Notes under the pieces: generated by a model
Told to the model about the DNA's origin: nothing
The model's database searches: none
What the model saw: the letters and a program-made list of their open reading frames with translations, nothing else
Shown: piece after piece, positions 1 through 8,382 of the stretch
Numbering within the stretch: position 1 is the first letter of the stretch
Layout: every line of letters begins with the position of its first letter
Position numbers and translations under genes: made by a program
Assembly: GCA_965216135.1 (NCBI GenBank)
Contig: CBDCFL010000017.1
Location: 141,769 to 205,768, forward strand
From: CBDCFL01 sp965216135
GTDB lineage: Bacteria > Pseudomonadota > Alphaproteobacteria > Rhodobacterales > Rhodobacteraceae
DNA: 64,000 nucleotides
Reading direction: 5' to 3'

Positions 1-32
1 CGCCGATTCCAAACCTGACGGCACGGCGCAAC

Positions 33-205
33 GAAGGGCAGCGCCCGAGCGCGGGTGGGCACCTCTGCCGCTTTGGGTCTGCACTTTATGGTGCCGCCAC
101 GTCTTACATTCATTCGGGTGTGCAGGCGGCGAAGTAGCGCCCGCCCATCAGGGCGGTCGGGCGCTGCCCGGCGGCACGTGCCGTGCCTTGGTTCCGGGCT
201 TGGTG
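33..205. repeat. ~170-bp intergenic repeat, copy 1
   Basis: This stretch closely matches 5067-5238 in the same orientation. It starts with GGGCAGCGCCCGA and ends with GTCGGGCGCTGCCC, so the ends form an inverted repeat of about 25 bases. The middle carries a conserved block around CTTTATGGTGCCGCC and TTCATTCGGGTGT. No credible reading frame is seen. It may be a REP/MITE-like element or a structured transcript. It lies just upstream of xthA. Confidence 0.75.
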
Positions 206-305
206 CCAAATGAGTGGCCTATCCGCCAATATTTACCGACGGTCTTTGCCTTTGGCGCATTCCAAGCTAGCGTGCGCCAACATTGGACAAACTGACCATG
301 CAGAC

Positions 306-1085
306 ATGAAAATCGCCTCATTTAACGTCAACGGCATCAAGGCACGGGCCGTCGCCCTGCCCCGCTGGCTGGACGAGGCGAAGCCGGATGTGGTGTTGCT
401 GCAGGAGATCAAGTCGGTCGACGAGAACTTTCCGCGCGAGCTGTTTGAAGAGCGCGGCTATAATGTTGAAACCCATGGGCAAAAGTCGTTCAACGGGGTG
501 GCGATCCTGTCCAAGCTGCCGATGTCGGATGTGTCGCGTGGCCTGCCCGGAGACGAGAGCGACGAGCAGGCGCGCTGGATCGAAGCGACCGTCGAAGGCA
601 AAACCCCGGTGCGGGTGTGCGGGCTGTATCTGCCCAACGGCAATCCGGTGCCGGGGCCTAAATACGACTACAAGCTGGCCTGGATGGCGCGCCTGAAAGA
701 CCGGGCCGCAGCACTTTTGGCCGATGAACAACCAGCGCTGATGGCCGGGGATTACAATGTCATCCCGCAGGACGAGGATGCCGCACGCCCCGAGGCCTGG
801 CACAACGACGCGCTGGGCCTGCCTGCGACCCGCGCGGCTTATCGCGCCATCGTCAATCTGGGATTTACCGAGGCCTTTCGCGCCCGCAATCAGGCCCGCG
901 AGCAATATACGTTCTGGGATTTTCAGGCCGGGGCGTGGCAGCGCAACGACGGCGTCCGCATTGATCATTTTCTGCTGACACCGCAATGCGCCGATTTGCT
1001 GATTGATTGCCAGATCGACAAGGAGGCGCGCGCGGGCGAAAAACCATCCGATCACGTGCCGATCTGGGTCGAACTGGCCGACTAA
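306..1085 (+). CDS. xthA: Exodeoxyribonuclease III (AP endonuclease)
   Basis: This 259-residue protein belongs to the exonuclease III / endonuclease-exonuclease-phosphatase family, which cuts DNA at abasic sites and degrades 3' ends during base-excision repair. It starts MKIASFNVNGIKAR, the family's typical beginning. Catalytic motifs are visible: LQEIK (metal-binding Glu near residue 34), GDYNV (Asp/Asn) and the C-terminal SDHVP. The ATG at 306 is preferred over an in-frame ATG at 183, because homology begins exactly there and the upstream codons fall in the intergenic repeat. The stop codon is built from two target bases plus the first base of an inserted IS630 element. Confidence 0.95.
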   Translation: MKIASFNVNGIKARAVALPRWLDEAKPDVVLLQEIKSVDENFPRELFEERGYNVETHGQKSFNGVAILSKLPMSDVSRGLPGDESDEQARWIEATVEGKTPVRVCGLYLPNGNPVPGPKYDYKLAWMARLKDRAAALLADEQPALMAGDYNVIPQDEDAARPEAWHNDALGLPATRAAYRAIVNLGFTEAFRARNQAREQYTFWDFQAGAWQRNDGVRIDHFLLTPQCADLLIDCQIDKEARAGEKPSDHVPIWVELAD

Positions 1086-2250
1086 TACCAACGGTCATTG
1101 ATCAGAACCCATGCGCCCATTTGCGCATGCCGAGGGACATGATCTTCCATGGTTGGTCGATGAGGTTGTTCCAGGCTTGGCAGCACAGCGCGACGATGTC
1201 TTCGTAGGATTTGAAGATCCGGTTCGACAACCAGTTGTCGCGCATGAATTGCCAGACATTCTCCACCGGGTTCAACTCGGGCGATCGTGGCGGCAGCGCC
1301 AGGACGGTGATGTTGTCGGGGATCGCCAGCTTGGGCGTCAAGTGCCAACCGGCCTGATCGACGATCAGCACCGCATGGGCGCCGGGATCGACGGCGGCAC
1401 TGATCTCGATGAGGTGCGCCGCCATGGCGTCGGTGTCGCACCAGGGCATGACCAGCCCGGCACCTTTCCCCTTCGCGGGACAGATCGCGCCGAAGATATA
1501 GGCCCATTCGGTGCGCTGGTCGCGGGGCGCCCGCGGGCGCGTGCCACGTCTGGCCCATCGGCGTGTGAGCTTATTCTTCTGGCCGATGCGGGCTTCATCT
1601 TGCCACCACAGCTCTATCTCGACGCCTTTCGGGAGCCTCGCCCGGATCTTCGCCAGTTCGGCGGGGAAGTTTTTTTTAAAAGCCTCGACGGCCAGCTCGT
1701 TTTGCGCGTAGTGGCGCGGCCGCGCCGAGATCTTGGCGAAGCCGAGCGCCTTCAACTCGCGCCCGACCGTGGTCTCGTCGAGCGAGATGGCGAACGTCTC
1801 CAAGAGCCACCGCGCCAGGTCCTTGCGCCGCCAGCGCACGACGCCGTCCACCGCCGGGACCGGGCCGGCCTCAACAACCTCCGCCAGTGCGCGGCGGTGA
1901 TCGGCGTTGAGCTTCGAGGGTGCGCCCGGTGACTTCCCATCGACCAGCCCGTCCGGTCCGCGGGCGTTGAAGCGCAGCACCCAGTCGCGAATGATCTGCA
2001 GACCGACGCCGCCGATCCGCGACGCATCCGTCCTGCTGCCACCATCGTAGACCTCGGCCAACGCCAGCAGACGACGGCTCTGGGTCGCGTCCCTGGTCCT
2101 CTTCGCGAGGCGCCGCAGTGAGACGCTGTCAAAATCGTTCCGTAAGTCGATAGGCGCTGCCATGGCGAACCTCATTGGTTCACCACATTGAGTCAGAGAT
2201 CGGACCGCTTGGGAATCCCCAACGTGAGTCAGGCATTCCGCTCGGTGGTA
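1085..2250 (-). mobile_element. IS630-family insertion sequence, copy 1 (1166 bp)
   Basis: The element is nearly identical to 34574-35739. Its ends read ATACCAACGG at 1085 and, inward from 2250, TACCACCGAG, forming short imperfect inverted repeats. It is flanked by the dinucleotide TA (1083-1084 and 2251-2252), the hallmark target duplication of the IS630/Tc1 group. One transposase gene fills it. Excision would rejoin GAC-TAA-GTT, so xthA keeps the same stop codon with or without the element. Confidence 0.92.
1102..2175 (-). CDS. IS630-family transposase
   Basis: This 357-residue DDE transposase has an N-terminal helix-turn-helix region (DASRIGGVGLQIIRDWVLRF) and a C-terminal DDE endonuclease domain. 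WWQDEARIG carries the first acidic residue, LIVDQAGWH the second, and SPELNPVENVWQF the Asn-Pro-Val-Glu block. Start MRFAMAAP matches the second copy at 34649. A longer frame reaches 2349, but those codons lie outside the element. It differs from the second copy by at least one residue (NWLSN here, NWLSH there). It appears intact and potentially active. Confidence 0.9.
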   Translation of the reverse strand: MRFAMAAPIDLRNDFDSVSLRRLAKRTRDATQSRRLLALAEVYDGGSRTDASRIGGVGLQIIRDWVLRFNARGPDGLVDGKSPGAPSKLNADHRRALAEVVEAGPVPAVDGVVRWRRKDLARWLLETFAISLDETTVGRELKALGFAKISARPRHYAQNELAVEAFKKNFPAELAKIRARLPKGVEIELWWQDEARIGQKNKLTRRWARRGTRPRAPRDQRTEWAYIFGAICPAKGKGAGLVMPWCDTDAMAAHLIEISAAVDPGAHAVLIVDQAGWHLTPKLAIPDNITVLALPPRSPELNPVENVWQFMRDNWLSNRIFKSYEDIVALCCQAWNNLIDQPWKIMSLGMRKWAHGF

Positions 2251-2368
2251 TAAGTTGGCAACAAGACGCTGGCGGGCCATAGAAATGCCCAAAATTGTTG
2301 CATGATTGCCATCAAATCTGTAAGGAATGTAAGTCGCTTGTTCATCCAAGGGTGGGCAGACGGCTAAA

Positions 2369-3715
2369 ATGGGCAGTCAAAGGAATATTCAGTCGCAGAC
2401 CATGGGCATACGTTTCGCCTTTAAAACATCTGCTGCAATTTCACGCTTCTTCCCCGAGCGGCGTGTGTTTCTGCGTTCCGAAACAGACACGCGGTTCATA
2501 CGGTTGACCCCTGGTGCGCAGCTGGCCGCGGTTGCCGGATCAGCGCTGATCATCGGCTGGTCGATCGTGGCGACCGCGATCCTGTTGATGGACACCATCG
2601 GGTCGGGAAATCTGCGCCAGCAGGCGGCGCGCGAACAATTGCTATACGAAAAACGCCTGAACGAGATGTCGGAAGAACGCGATATGCGCGCGGCAGAAGC
2701 CGAAAGCGCGCATGACCGGTTCAATTCCGCGCTCGATCAGATCAGCGACATGCAGCTGTTGCTGCTGGCCAGCGACGACCGGCGTCAGGAAATGGAGCGC
2801 GGGATCGAGGTGATCCAGCTAACCTTGCGGCGCACGATGAAAGAACGCGACAATGCCAAGCAGGCGGCCGCCGACCTGATCGCCGCCCAGAGCGACGCCG
2901 AGGCGGCCCGCCCCGCCTATGATCCGGAGATGGCCGAAACCGTCGATTTCCTGTCGGCCGCATTGGGCAATCTGGCTGTTGAACGCGATGGGATTGAACT
3001 GGAGATGGCGCAAGCGGTGGCCTACGCTGAGGATCTGGAGCTTGAACAAAAGCTGATATTCGAGCGCAACGATCGGATTTTCACGCAGCTTGAGGATGCG
3101 GTCAGCCTGTCGATCTCACCCCTTGACGGGATGTTCCGCGCCGCCGGTATGTCGACCGAACGTATTCTGCAAACAGTCAAGGCGGGCTATTCGGGACAGG
3201 GCGGCCCGCTGATGCCGCTGACATTTTCGACCAAGGGCAATGAGCCCGACCCCGACAGCCTGCGCGCCAATGCGATCCTTGAGCGCCTCGATCAGATGAA
3301 TATCTACCGCATAGCGGCGGAAAAAATTCCGTTCGATTTTCCGCTGAAAAGCGCCTTTCGCTATACCAGCGGATTTGGCCAGCGGTGGGGACGGTCGCAC
3401 GAGGGCACCGATATGGCCGCCAGCTATGGCACGCCGGTTTATGCGACCGGCGACGGTGTCGTTATCCACGCTGGTTGGTCGGGCGGATATGGCCGTCTGA
3501 TCAAGATCAGGCACGAGTTTGGAATCGAATCGCGCTTTGCCCATCTGGCACGAATTCGCATAAATGTCGGCCAAAGGGTCTCGCGCGGGGAGCGGATCGG
3601 TGATATGGGAAATTCCGGTCGGTCGACCGGAACGCATCTGCATTATGAGATCCGCGTCAGCGGTAAGCCCGTCAACCCGATGAAATATATCAAGGCAGGA
3701 CAAAATGTTTTCTAA
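2369..3715 (+). CDS. M23-family murein endopeptidase with coiled coil
   Basis: This 448-residue inner-membrane protein probably cleaves peptidoglycan crosslinks in the periplasm. A membrane segment lies near residues 50-75 (AAVAGSALIIGWSIVATAIL). A long charged coiled coil spans about 85-240. The C-terminal third is a LytM/M23 domain with zinc-binding motifs HEGTD and THLHYE. An ATG at 2402 (MGIRFAFK) is an alternative start; neither has a strong ribosome site. The last 11 bases overlap the bactofilin gene. This pairing resembles the known LmdC-BacA and Csd1-CcmA arrangements, where a bactofilin scaffold localises an M23 hydrolase to control cell shape. All zinc ligands expected for activity seem present. 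Confidence 0.88.
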   Translation: MGSQRNIQSQTMGIRFAFKTSAAISRFFPERRVFLRSETDTRFIRLTPGAQLAAVAGSALIIGWSIVATAILLMDTIGSGNLRQQAAREQLLYEKRLNEMSEERDMRAAEAESAHDRFNSALDQISDMQLLLLASDDRRQEMERGIEVIQLTLRRTMKERDNAKQAAADLIAAQSDAEAARPAYDPEMAETVDFLSAALGNLAVERDGIELEMAQAVAYAEDLELEQKLIFERNDRIFTQLEDAVSLSISPLDGMFRAAGMSTERILQTVKAGYSGQGGPLMPLTFSTKGNEPDPDSLRANAILERLDQMNIYRIAAEKIPFDFPLKSAFRYTSGFGQRWGRSHEGTDMAASYGTPVYATGDGVVIHAGWSGGYGRLIKIRHEFGIESRFAHLARIRINVGQRVSRGERIGDMGNSGRSTGTHLHYEIRVSGKPVNPMKYIKAGQNVF

Positions 3716-4199
3716 AAGCAGGATCAATGAACCCGGCCCAAAAGATGAGACTGGCGAAGCTGAGGCCAAGACCGGCACATCGACGGCCAAGCCAGTGGAA
3801 ACCGAGTTCAAGGCGACCGCGCCCAAAGCCAAACCGCCGGCATCGACGCTGTCGTCCGATCTGCAGATCAAGGGCAACGTCAAGACCAGTGGCGACATCA
3901 TGATCGAAGGCCAGATCGAGGGTGACATCCGCGCCCATCTGTTGACCGTTGGTGAGGGCGCAACAGTCAAAGGCGAGTGCATCGCCGATGACGTGATCGT
4001 CAATGGACGCATCGTCGGCCGCGTGCGTGGCATCAAAGTGCGCCTGACCTCTTCGGCGCGCGTTGAAGGCGACATCATCCACAAGACCATCGCCATCGAA
4101 AGCGGCGCGCATTTCGAGGGCACCGTGCAGCGCCAGGATGATCCGCTGAACACCAGCGGTGCCAAAACACCACCGCCTGTGCCAAAAGCTGCCGGTTAG
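3705..4199 (+). CDS. Bactofilin (polymer-forming cytoskeletal protein)
   Basis: This 164-residue protein carries the bactofilin (DUF583) beta-helix domain at about residues 45-145. It contains IKGNVKTSGDIMIEGQIEGD, then repeated Gly/Val turns such as ATVKGECIADDVIVNGRIVG and SARVEGDIIHK. The flanking N-terminal 40 and C-terminal 20 residues are Pro/Lys/Ala-rich and likely disordered, as usual in the family. Bactofilins self-assemble without nucleotide into membrane-associated filaments. The start overlaps the M23 peptidase by 11 bases, so the two are probably translationally coupled and act together in local cell-wall remodelling. The scaffold role is inferred from known bactofilin-peptidase pairs. 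Confidence 0.93.
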   Translation: MFSKSRINEPGPKDETGEAEAKTGTSTAKPVETEFKATAPKAKPPASTLSSDLQIKGNVKTSGDIMIEGQIEGDIRAHLLTVGEGATVKGECIADDVIVNGRIVGRVRGIKVRLTSSARVEGDIIHKTIAIESGAHFEGTVQRQDDPLNTSGAKTPPPVPKAAG

Positions 4200-4247
4200 G
4201 CATGTGCGGAGGCCGTCTGAAGTCAGGTGGCCTTTGCTGACGGTTAG

Positions 4248-4463
4248 CTAGCTCTTGCGGTTGTGGGTGCGGGCATAGAGTCGCCCGACCAGCCGCGAGG
4301 CGGTATTTTCAAACATGAACGGCAGGATCGCGTGAACCGCGGCGGCGAGCGCGGCGGCGAAAAGCGTGCCTGAAAACCCCGCTGCAAAGCGCGCATGTTC
4401 GAGATAGGTTTCATCCACCGAAGCGGGATGATCAACAAAGGCGCCATGGATTGAGACGGTCAT
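4248..4463 (-). CDS. Small DUF6356-like membrane protein
   Basis: This 71-residue protein starts MTVSIHGAFVDHPASVDETY and has one hydrophobic stretch (GTLFAAALAAAVHAILPFMF), followed by a basic tail (RLYARTHNRKS). It resembles the short DUF6356 proteins of alphaproteobacteria, whose function is unknown. The start at 4463 is chosen because AGGAG sits about seven bases upstream. A longer frame to 4493 lacks such a site. It is divergent from the Lrp-type regulator, with about 115 bases between them, so the two could share a control region. Confidence 0.7.
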   Translation of the reverse strand: MTVSIHGAFVDHPASVDETYLEHARFAAGFSGTLFAAALAAAVHAILPFMFENTASRLVGRLYARTHNRKS

Positions 4464-4578
4464 GGGAGGCTCCTGCTTTGCGGTTTCACCCAAAATGCCA
4501 TACGCCGATGTTGAATTCTTCCCAAAGTTTCGGTTATTTTTGTTGTGATTGGGATAGTATCCACGTATCTCGTCGATT

Positions 4579-5037
4579 ATGTGGACACTTGATGACGCTG
4601 ATCATCGTATCCTACGCGCATTGCAACGTGATGCGACGCTTTCGCTCGAAGATCTGGGCTTAAAGGTCGCGCTGTCGCGCAACGCCTGCTGGCGGCGGAT
4701 CAAAGCGCTGGAACAGGCGGGCGTGATCAAATCGCGGGTGGCGCTGGTCGATCCGGAAAAACTCGGCTTGAGCTTACAGGTTTTTGTCCAAATCCGCACC
4801 TCGTCGCATGCGGCGGACTGGCTGGCGCAATTCTCGGCGGCGGTCAGGTCGCTGCCGGAAATCCAGGGCGCCTATCGGATGAGCGGCGATCTGGATTATC
4901 TGATCCGCGCGCGCATCCGTGATATGGCTGATTACGACCATCTCTATCGCCGCCTGATCGAAAAAGTCGCGCTTTCGGACGTGTCGGCTAGTTTTGTTAT
5001 GGAAGAGATCAAAGAGACGACTGAAGTGGCGATATGA
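4579..5037 (+). CDS. Lrp/AsnC-family transcriptional regulator
   Basis: This 152-residue protein has the classic family layout. The N-terminal winged helix-turn-helix at residues 1-55 includes LDDADHRILRALQRDATLSL and ALSRNACWRRIKALEQAGVI. The C-terminal RAM ligand-binding domain contains VFVQIRTSSH, AYRMSGDLDYLIRARIRD and a final MEEIKET. Such proteins bind amino acids or related small molecules and regulate metabolism genes as octamers or dimers. The ligand and targets are unknown; a DUF6356 gene lies divergently upstream. There is no operon partner downstream, where the second intergenic repeat begins. Confidence 0.92.
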   Translation: MWTLDDADHRILRALQRDATLSLEDLGLKVALSRNACWRRIKALEQAGVIKSRVALVDPEKLGLSLQVFVQIRTSSHAADWLAQFSAAVRSLPEIQGAYRMSGDLDYLIRARIRDMADYDHLYRRLIEKVALSDVSASFVMEEIKETTEVAI

Positions 5038-5066
5038 CATAGGTTACGTTTTGAGTAAGCGCATCC

Positions 5067-5238
5067 GAGGGCAGCGCCCGACCGCGGGTGGGCGCCGCGA
5101 CAGGTGAGGTCTGCGCTTTATGGTGCCGCCGCATCTTCCGTTCATTCGGGTGTACTAGCGGTCAAGGAGCGCCCGCCCATCAGGGCGGTCGGGCGCTGCC
5201 CGGCGGCACTTGCCGTGCCTTGTTCCGGGCTGGGCGGT
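5067..5238. repeat. ~170-bp intergenic repeat, copy 2
   Basis: This matches copy 1 at 33-205, including GAGGGCAGCGCCCGA at the start, the block CTTTATGGTGCCGCC, TTCATTCGGGTGT and the end GGTCGGGCGCTGCCC. The internal part differs by scattered substitutions and small indels, while the ends are best conserved. That pattern suggests selection on the paired ends or recent mobility. It sits between the Lrp-type gene and the 3' end of the DUF4167 gene. Confidence 0.75.
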
Positions 5239-5285
5239 TTGATCAATCGCCAATATGGCGTCGACCCTGCGCCGTATTTTTCGGA

Positions 5286-5819
5286 TCACTCAGCCGCTTC
5301 TTGCGGGTCAGAACTCTCTTCGGCCTTGGCGGCTGGCTTGGGTGCGGGTTTCGGACGCCGCGGCTTGGGCTGTGGCGCAGCTTCAGGGGTTTCCACCAAC
5401 CCGGTATCCTGGTTTTGGCTGGCGTCCAGCACCGCAGGCTGATCGCCTGCGCCGGGATGATCGCCCGCAGGCGCCGGCTGATCGGGGCGATCCTGACGCT
5501 GATCATCGCGATGCTGCTGGCGTTCGCGGTGTTCGCGGTGTTCGCGTTCCTGCTGTTCGCGGCGGGCTTCCTGCTCTTTCTGGGCGACGCTCAGAAGCCG
5601 CATGTAATGTTCGGAATGCTGCTGAAAATTCTCAGCTGCCACGCGATCATTGCCCAGATGTGCATCCTGGGCAAGTTGGCTGTATTTGTCGAGGATCTGC
5701 TGCGGCGTGCCGCGCACTTTTCCTTCGGGCCCGGAGCTGTCAAAAACCCGATTAATGACATTTCCGACTGATCGGTTGCGGTTGCTTTTCGACCGCGAGC
5801 GTTGCTTGGAAGATCGCAT
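5286..5819 (-). CDS. DUF4167 protein, possible RNA-binding
   Basis: This 177-residue protein starts MRSSKQRSRSKSNRNR, a strongly basic region typical of alphaproteobacterial DUF4167 proteins. The conserved core follows (NRVFDSSGPEGKVRGTPQQI and NDRVAAENFQQHSEHYMRLL). After residue 95 comes a Glu/Arg/Gln-rich run (EQEARREQQEREHREHRE) and a Pro/Ala/Lys-rich tail, both probably disordered or helical. The family's function is not established; the basic N-terminus suggests nucleic acid binding. It follows prmC on the same strand, a common alphaproteobacterial order. A longer frame to 5918 is disfavoured because family similarity starts at MRSSK. Confidence 0.88.
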   Translation of the reverse strand: MRSSKQRSRSKSNRNRSVGNVINRVFDSSGPEGKVRGTPQQILDKYSQLAQDAHLGNDRVAAENFQQHSEHYMRLLSVAQKEQEARREQQEREHREHRERQQHRDDQRQDRPDQPAPAGDHPGAGDQPAVLDASQNQDTGLVETPEAAPQPKPRRPKPAPKPAAKAEESSDPQEAAE

Positions 5820-6050
5820 ATTGATGTGTGTCCAGCCTTCATTGGGCTTTCGCCTGAACATCGACCCGCTTGTTCGCGGTGGGTGCCTGTCCCTATGTTC
5901 CCGGCAAATGTTAGGCATATTGCAGCGCGAGGAGAATACTCCTGCTGCGCGCGAGACCGATTAAACATGCCAAGGTGGCAAAAACAAGCCCAAAACGCGA
6001 TTTTTGCACATCTTTATCCGGTTGACGTGGCTGGTTTGGGTGAATGCGGG

Positions 6051-6899
6051 TTAGCGCGCGGCCCGGCGTGCGGAGACCACGCGGTCACGCCCGTCCAGAT
6101 CGGGTTGGACGCCAATATCGGCCAGGCCTGCGGCCGCAAATAATTCGCTGACCGGCGGTGCCTGCGTGGGTCCGATTTCGACCAACAGCCGCCCGCCGGG
6201 TGTTAGGTGGTCCATCGCGCCCGCCGAGATTATCCGATAGGCCGACAGGCCGTCGCCTTCGTCGGTCAGCGCCGCGCGCGGCTCATGATCCCGAACCTCG
6301 GGCTGGAGATGTTCCATTTCATCGGCCGGGATGTAGGGCGGGTTGGAGACGATCAGGTCGAACTGGCCGTCAATTGCGTCAAACCAGTTGGACCGGGTGA
6401 TCCAGCAGCGATCATCTACGCCCAATGCTGTGGCATTTCTGATCGCCGCCTGGACGGCCAAATCGGATATATCGGTGCCGGTGCCCGTTGCCGCCGGGCG
6501 TTCGGCCAGCAGTGTCACCAGAATACAACCGGACCCAATGCCCAAGTCCAGAACTTCTGAAAACGGTCCGCCCAGAGCTGCTTGGATTAGGGTCTCGGTT
6601 TCGGGGCGCGGATCCAGAACGTCGCGAGTTATCGAAAACCAGCGCCCGTAGAACCAACGTCCGCCGATGATATGGCTGACCGGCATATGTTCGGCCCTAT
6701 CGCTGATCGAGGCGAAAAAGGCCGCTTCGTCCACCGGCCCAAACCGGTCGCGCAGGTGTAATGTCATGCGATCCGGCGCCACGCCCAAGGTGGCGGCCAT
6801 GAGCAGGCAGACATCGCGCGCGGCACCCTCGATGCCGGACTTCTTTAGCATCGCCGTGCCGGCCTTGATGGCGTCTGCGACCAAGGGATCGGCCGTCAT
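6051..6899 (-). CDS. prmC: Release factor glutamine methyltransferase
   Basis: This 282-residue enzyme methylates the Gln of the GGQ motif in release factors RF1 and RF2, using S-adenosylmethionine. The SAM-binding motif VLDLGIGSGCILVTLLAE lies near residue 120, and the diagnostic NPPY motif in LIVSNPPYIP near residue 185. The N-terminal helical domain that binds the release factor is present. The ATG at 6899 overlaps the prfA stop by four bases, so enzyme and substrate are translationally coupled. This is the standard bacterial prfA-prmC order. Confidence 0.96.
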   Translation of the reverse strand: MTADPLVADAIKAGTAMLKKSGIEGAARDVCLLMAATLGVAPDRMTLHLRDRFGPVDEAAFFASISDRAEHMPVSHIIGGRWFYGRWFSITRDVLDPRPETETLIQAALGGPFSEVLDLGIGSGCILVTLLAERPAATGTGTDISDLAVQAAIRNATALGVDDRCWITRSNWFDAIDGQFDLIVSNPPYIPADEMEHLQPEVRDHEPRAALTDEGDGLSAYRIISAGAMDHLTPGGRLLVEIGPTQAPPVSELFAAAGLADIGVQPDLDGRDRVVSARRAAR

Positions 6900-7945
6900 A
6901 CCCCCATCTCAGCCAGTTGTGTTGCCTGATGATCGGCGATCAGGGCGTCGATCACCTCATCGAGATCGCCGGTCATGACCTGATCGAGTTTGTAAAGCGT
7001 CACGTTGATGCGGTGATCGGTCATGCGCCCTTGCGGGAAATTATAGGTGCGGATGCGCTCCGATCTGTCGCCAGAGCCGACCTGGGCTTTGCGGTTCGCG
7101 GCGCGTTCCTCATCGGCCTTCTGGCGTTCCAGATCATACAGCCGCGCGCGCAACACCGACATCGCGATCTCGCGGTTGCGGTGCTGGGATTTTTCCGAAG
7201 ATGTCACCACGATCCCGGATGGCATATGGGTGATGCGCACCGCGGAGTCCGTCGTGTTCACGTGCTGCCCACCTGCGCCGCTGGCGCGCATGGTGTCGAT
7301 GCGGATGTCCGTCGCGGGTATGTCGATGTCCACATCTTGCGCCTCGGGCAGAACCGCAACCGTGGCCGCAGAGGTGTGGATGCGCCCGCCGCTTTCGGTT
7401 TCCGGTACGCGCTGGACCCGATGCACGCCGCTTTCATATTTGAGCCGGGCAAAGACCCCTGCCCCGCGGACGTGGGCGACAACTTCCTTGACGCCGCCAA
7501 GATCGCTTTCGTTCAGTTCGATGATCTCAAGCGTCCAGCCGCGCGCCTCGGCGTAGCGCTGATACATCCGCAACAGATCACCGGCAAAAAGGGCGGCCTC
7601 ATCGCCGCCGGTTCCGGGCCGTATCTCGACAATCGCGGGCCGGATGTCGGCGGCATCCTTGGGCAACAACGCGATGCGCAGGTTGTTTTCGAGGACGGGA
7701 AGTTTGTCGCGCAGGGCCGGCAATTCCTCTTCGGCCAGCTCTTTCATCTCTGGATCAGCCAGCATCGCCTCGGCGGCGGTAATTTCGCCGAGCAAGCTGC
7801 GGTAAGCGGATATTTCCTCAACCACAGGGCGCAGATCGGAATATTCCTTGCCCAGTGCTGCAATATCGCCAGTGCCGGCATTCATCACCGCTTCGAGATA
7901 TTCAAACCGCTCGTTGATCTGCAGCAATTTGTCCAATGGCACCAT
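6896..7945 (-). CDS. prfA: Peptide chain release factor 1
   Basis: This 349-residue protein ends translation at UAA and UAG codons. The catalytic GGQ motif appears in SGAGGQHVNTTDSAVRITH. The stop-codon recognition tripeptide is PET in RVPETESGGRIHTS, matching the P-x-T pattern of RF1. The start MVPLDKLLQI at 7945 is preferred over an ATG four codons earlier because family members begin MVP. It overlaps prmC by four bases. All domains look complete. Confidence 0.96.
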   Translation of the reverse strand: MVPLDKLLQINERFEYLEAVMNAGTGDIAALGKEYSDLRPVVEEISAYRSLLGEITAAEAMLADPEMKELAEEELPALRDKLPVLENNLRIALLPKDAADIRPAIVEIRPGTGGDEAALFAGDLLRMYQRYAEARGWTLEIIELNESDLGGVKEVVAHVRGAGVFARLKYESGVHRVQRVPETESGGRIHTSAATVAVLPEAQDVDIDIPATDIRIDTMRASGAGGQHVNTTDSAVRITHMPSGIVVTSSEKSQHRNREIAMSVLRARLYDLERQKADEERAANRKAQVGSGDRSERIRTYNFPQGRMTDHRINVTLYKLDQVMTGDLDEVIDALIADHQATQLAEMGV

Positions 7946-8018
7946 GGCCCTGCCCATGCCGAATGCGCCCGATCAGGTCAAGGGTGCGCGAATGGGCGAT
8001 TTGTGGTAAAACGCGGTC

Positions 8019-8312
8019 ATGCTGAGGATTGTGGCAGCGCTGATGGCCCTGGCGGGGCCGGTTTGGGCGGACGGTAATGCTGCGTCCGATTATGCCGATC
8101 TGTACCCCAAATTGCCTGGCGTCGAGTATTTCTGTCACGATGCCAGGGGCACCCGGTTTGAGCTGGGCCAGTTCATCTGCGTCACGGCCTCTTGCCAGAC
8201 CTGGATGGCGCGCTGCGATATGAGCCAGAACAACACGACATGGCGCAAAATCAACGAGGGCTGCACGACTGCCGAGGTGAGGCTTTTGGAACGCCTGGTG
8301 GCGCTCAGTTAG
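8019..8312 (+). CDS. Small secreted cysteine-containing protein
   Basis: This 97-residue protein has an N-terminal signal peptide (LRIVAALMALAGPVWADG, likely cut after VWA). The mature part contains five cysteines (YFCHD, QFICVT, ASCQTW, RCDMS, EGCTT), suggesting disulfides in the periplasm. It is divergent from prfA and convergent with the M20 amidohydrolase. I do not recognise the family. The clean signal peptide and intact frame support a real gene. Confidence 0.65.
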   Translation: MLRIVAALMALAGPVWADGNAASDYADLYPKLPGVEYFCHDARGTRFELGQFICVTASCQTWMARCDMSQNNTTWRKINEGCTTAEVRLLERLVALS

Positions 8313-8382
8313 GCACTTTTCAGGGCTCTTCGCTTGTGCGAACGAAAAGCGACCGGCAGGAAGCGCTGAGTGGGCGTCCAAT

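Noticed and set aside
318..1091. Long open frame antisense to xthA
   Set aside because: It is a high-GC shadow of a clear exonuclease III gene and shows no family pattern.
3116..4165. 349-codon minus-strand frame across the M23 and bactofilin genes
   Set aside because: It covers two well-supported genes on the other strand and has no recognisable domain.
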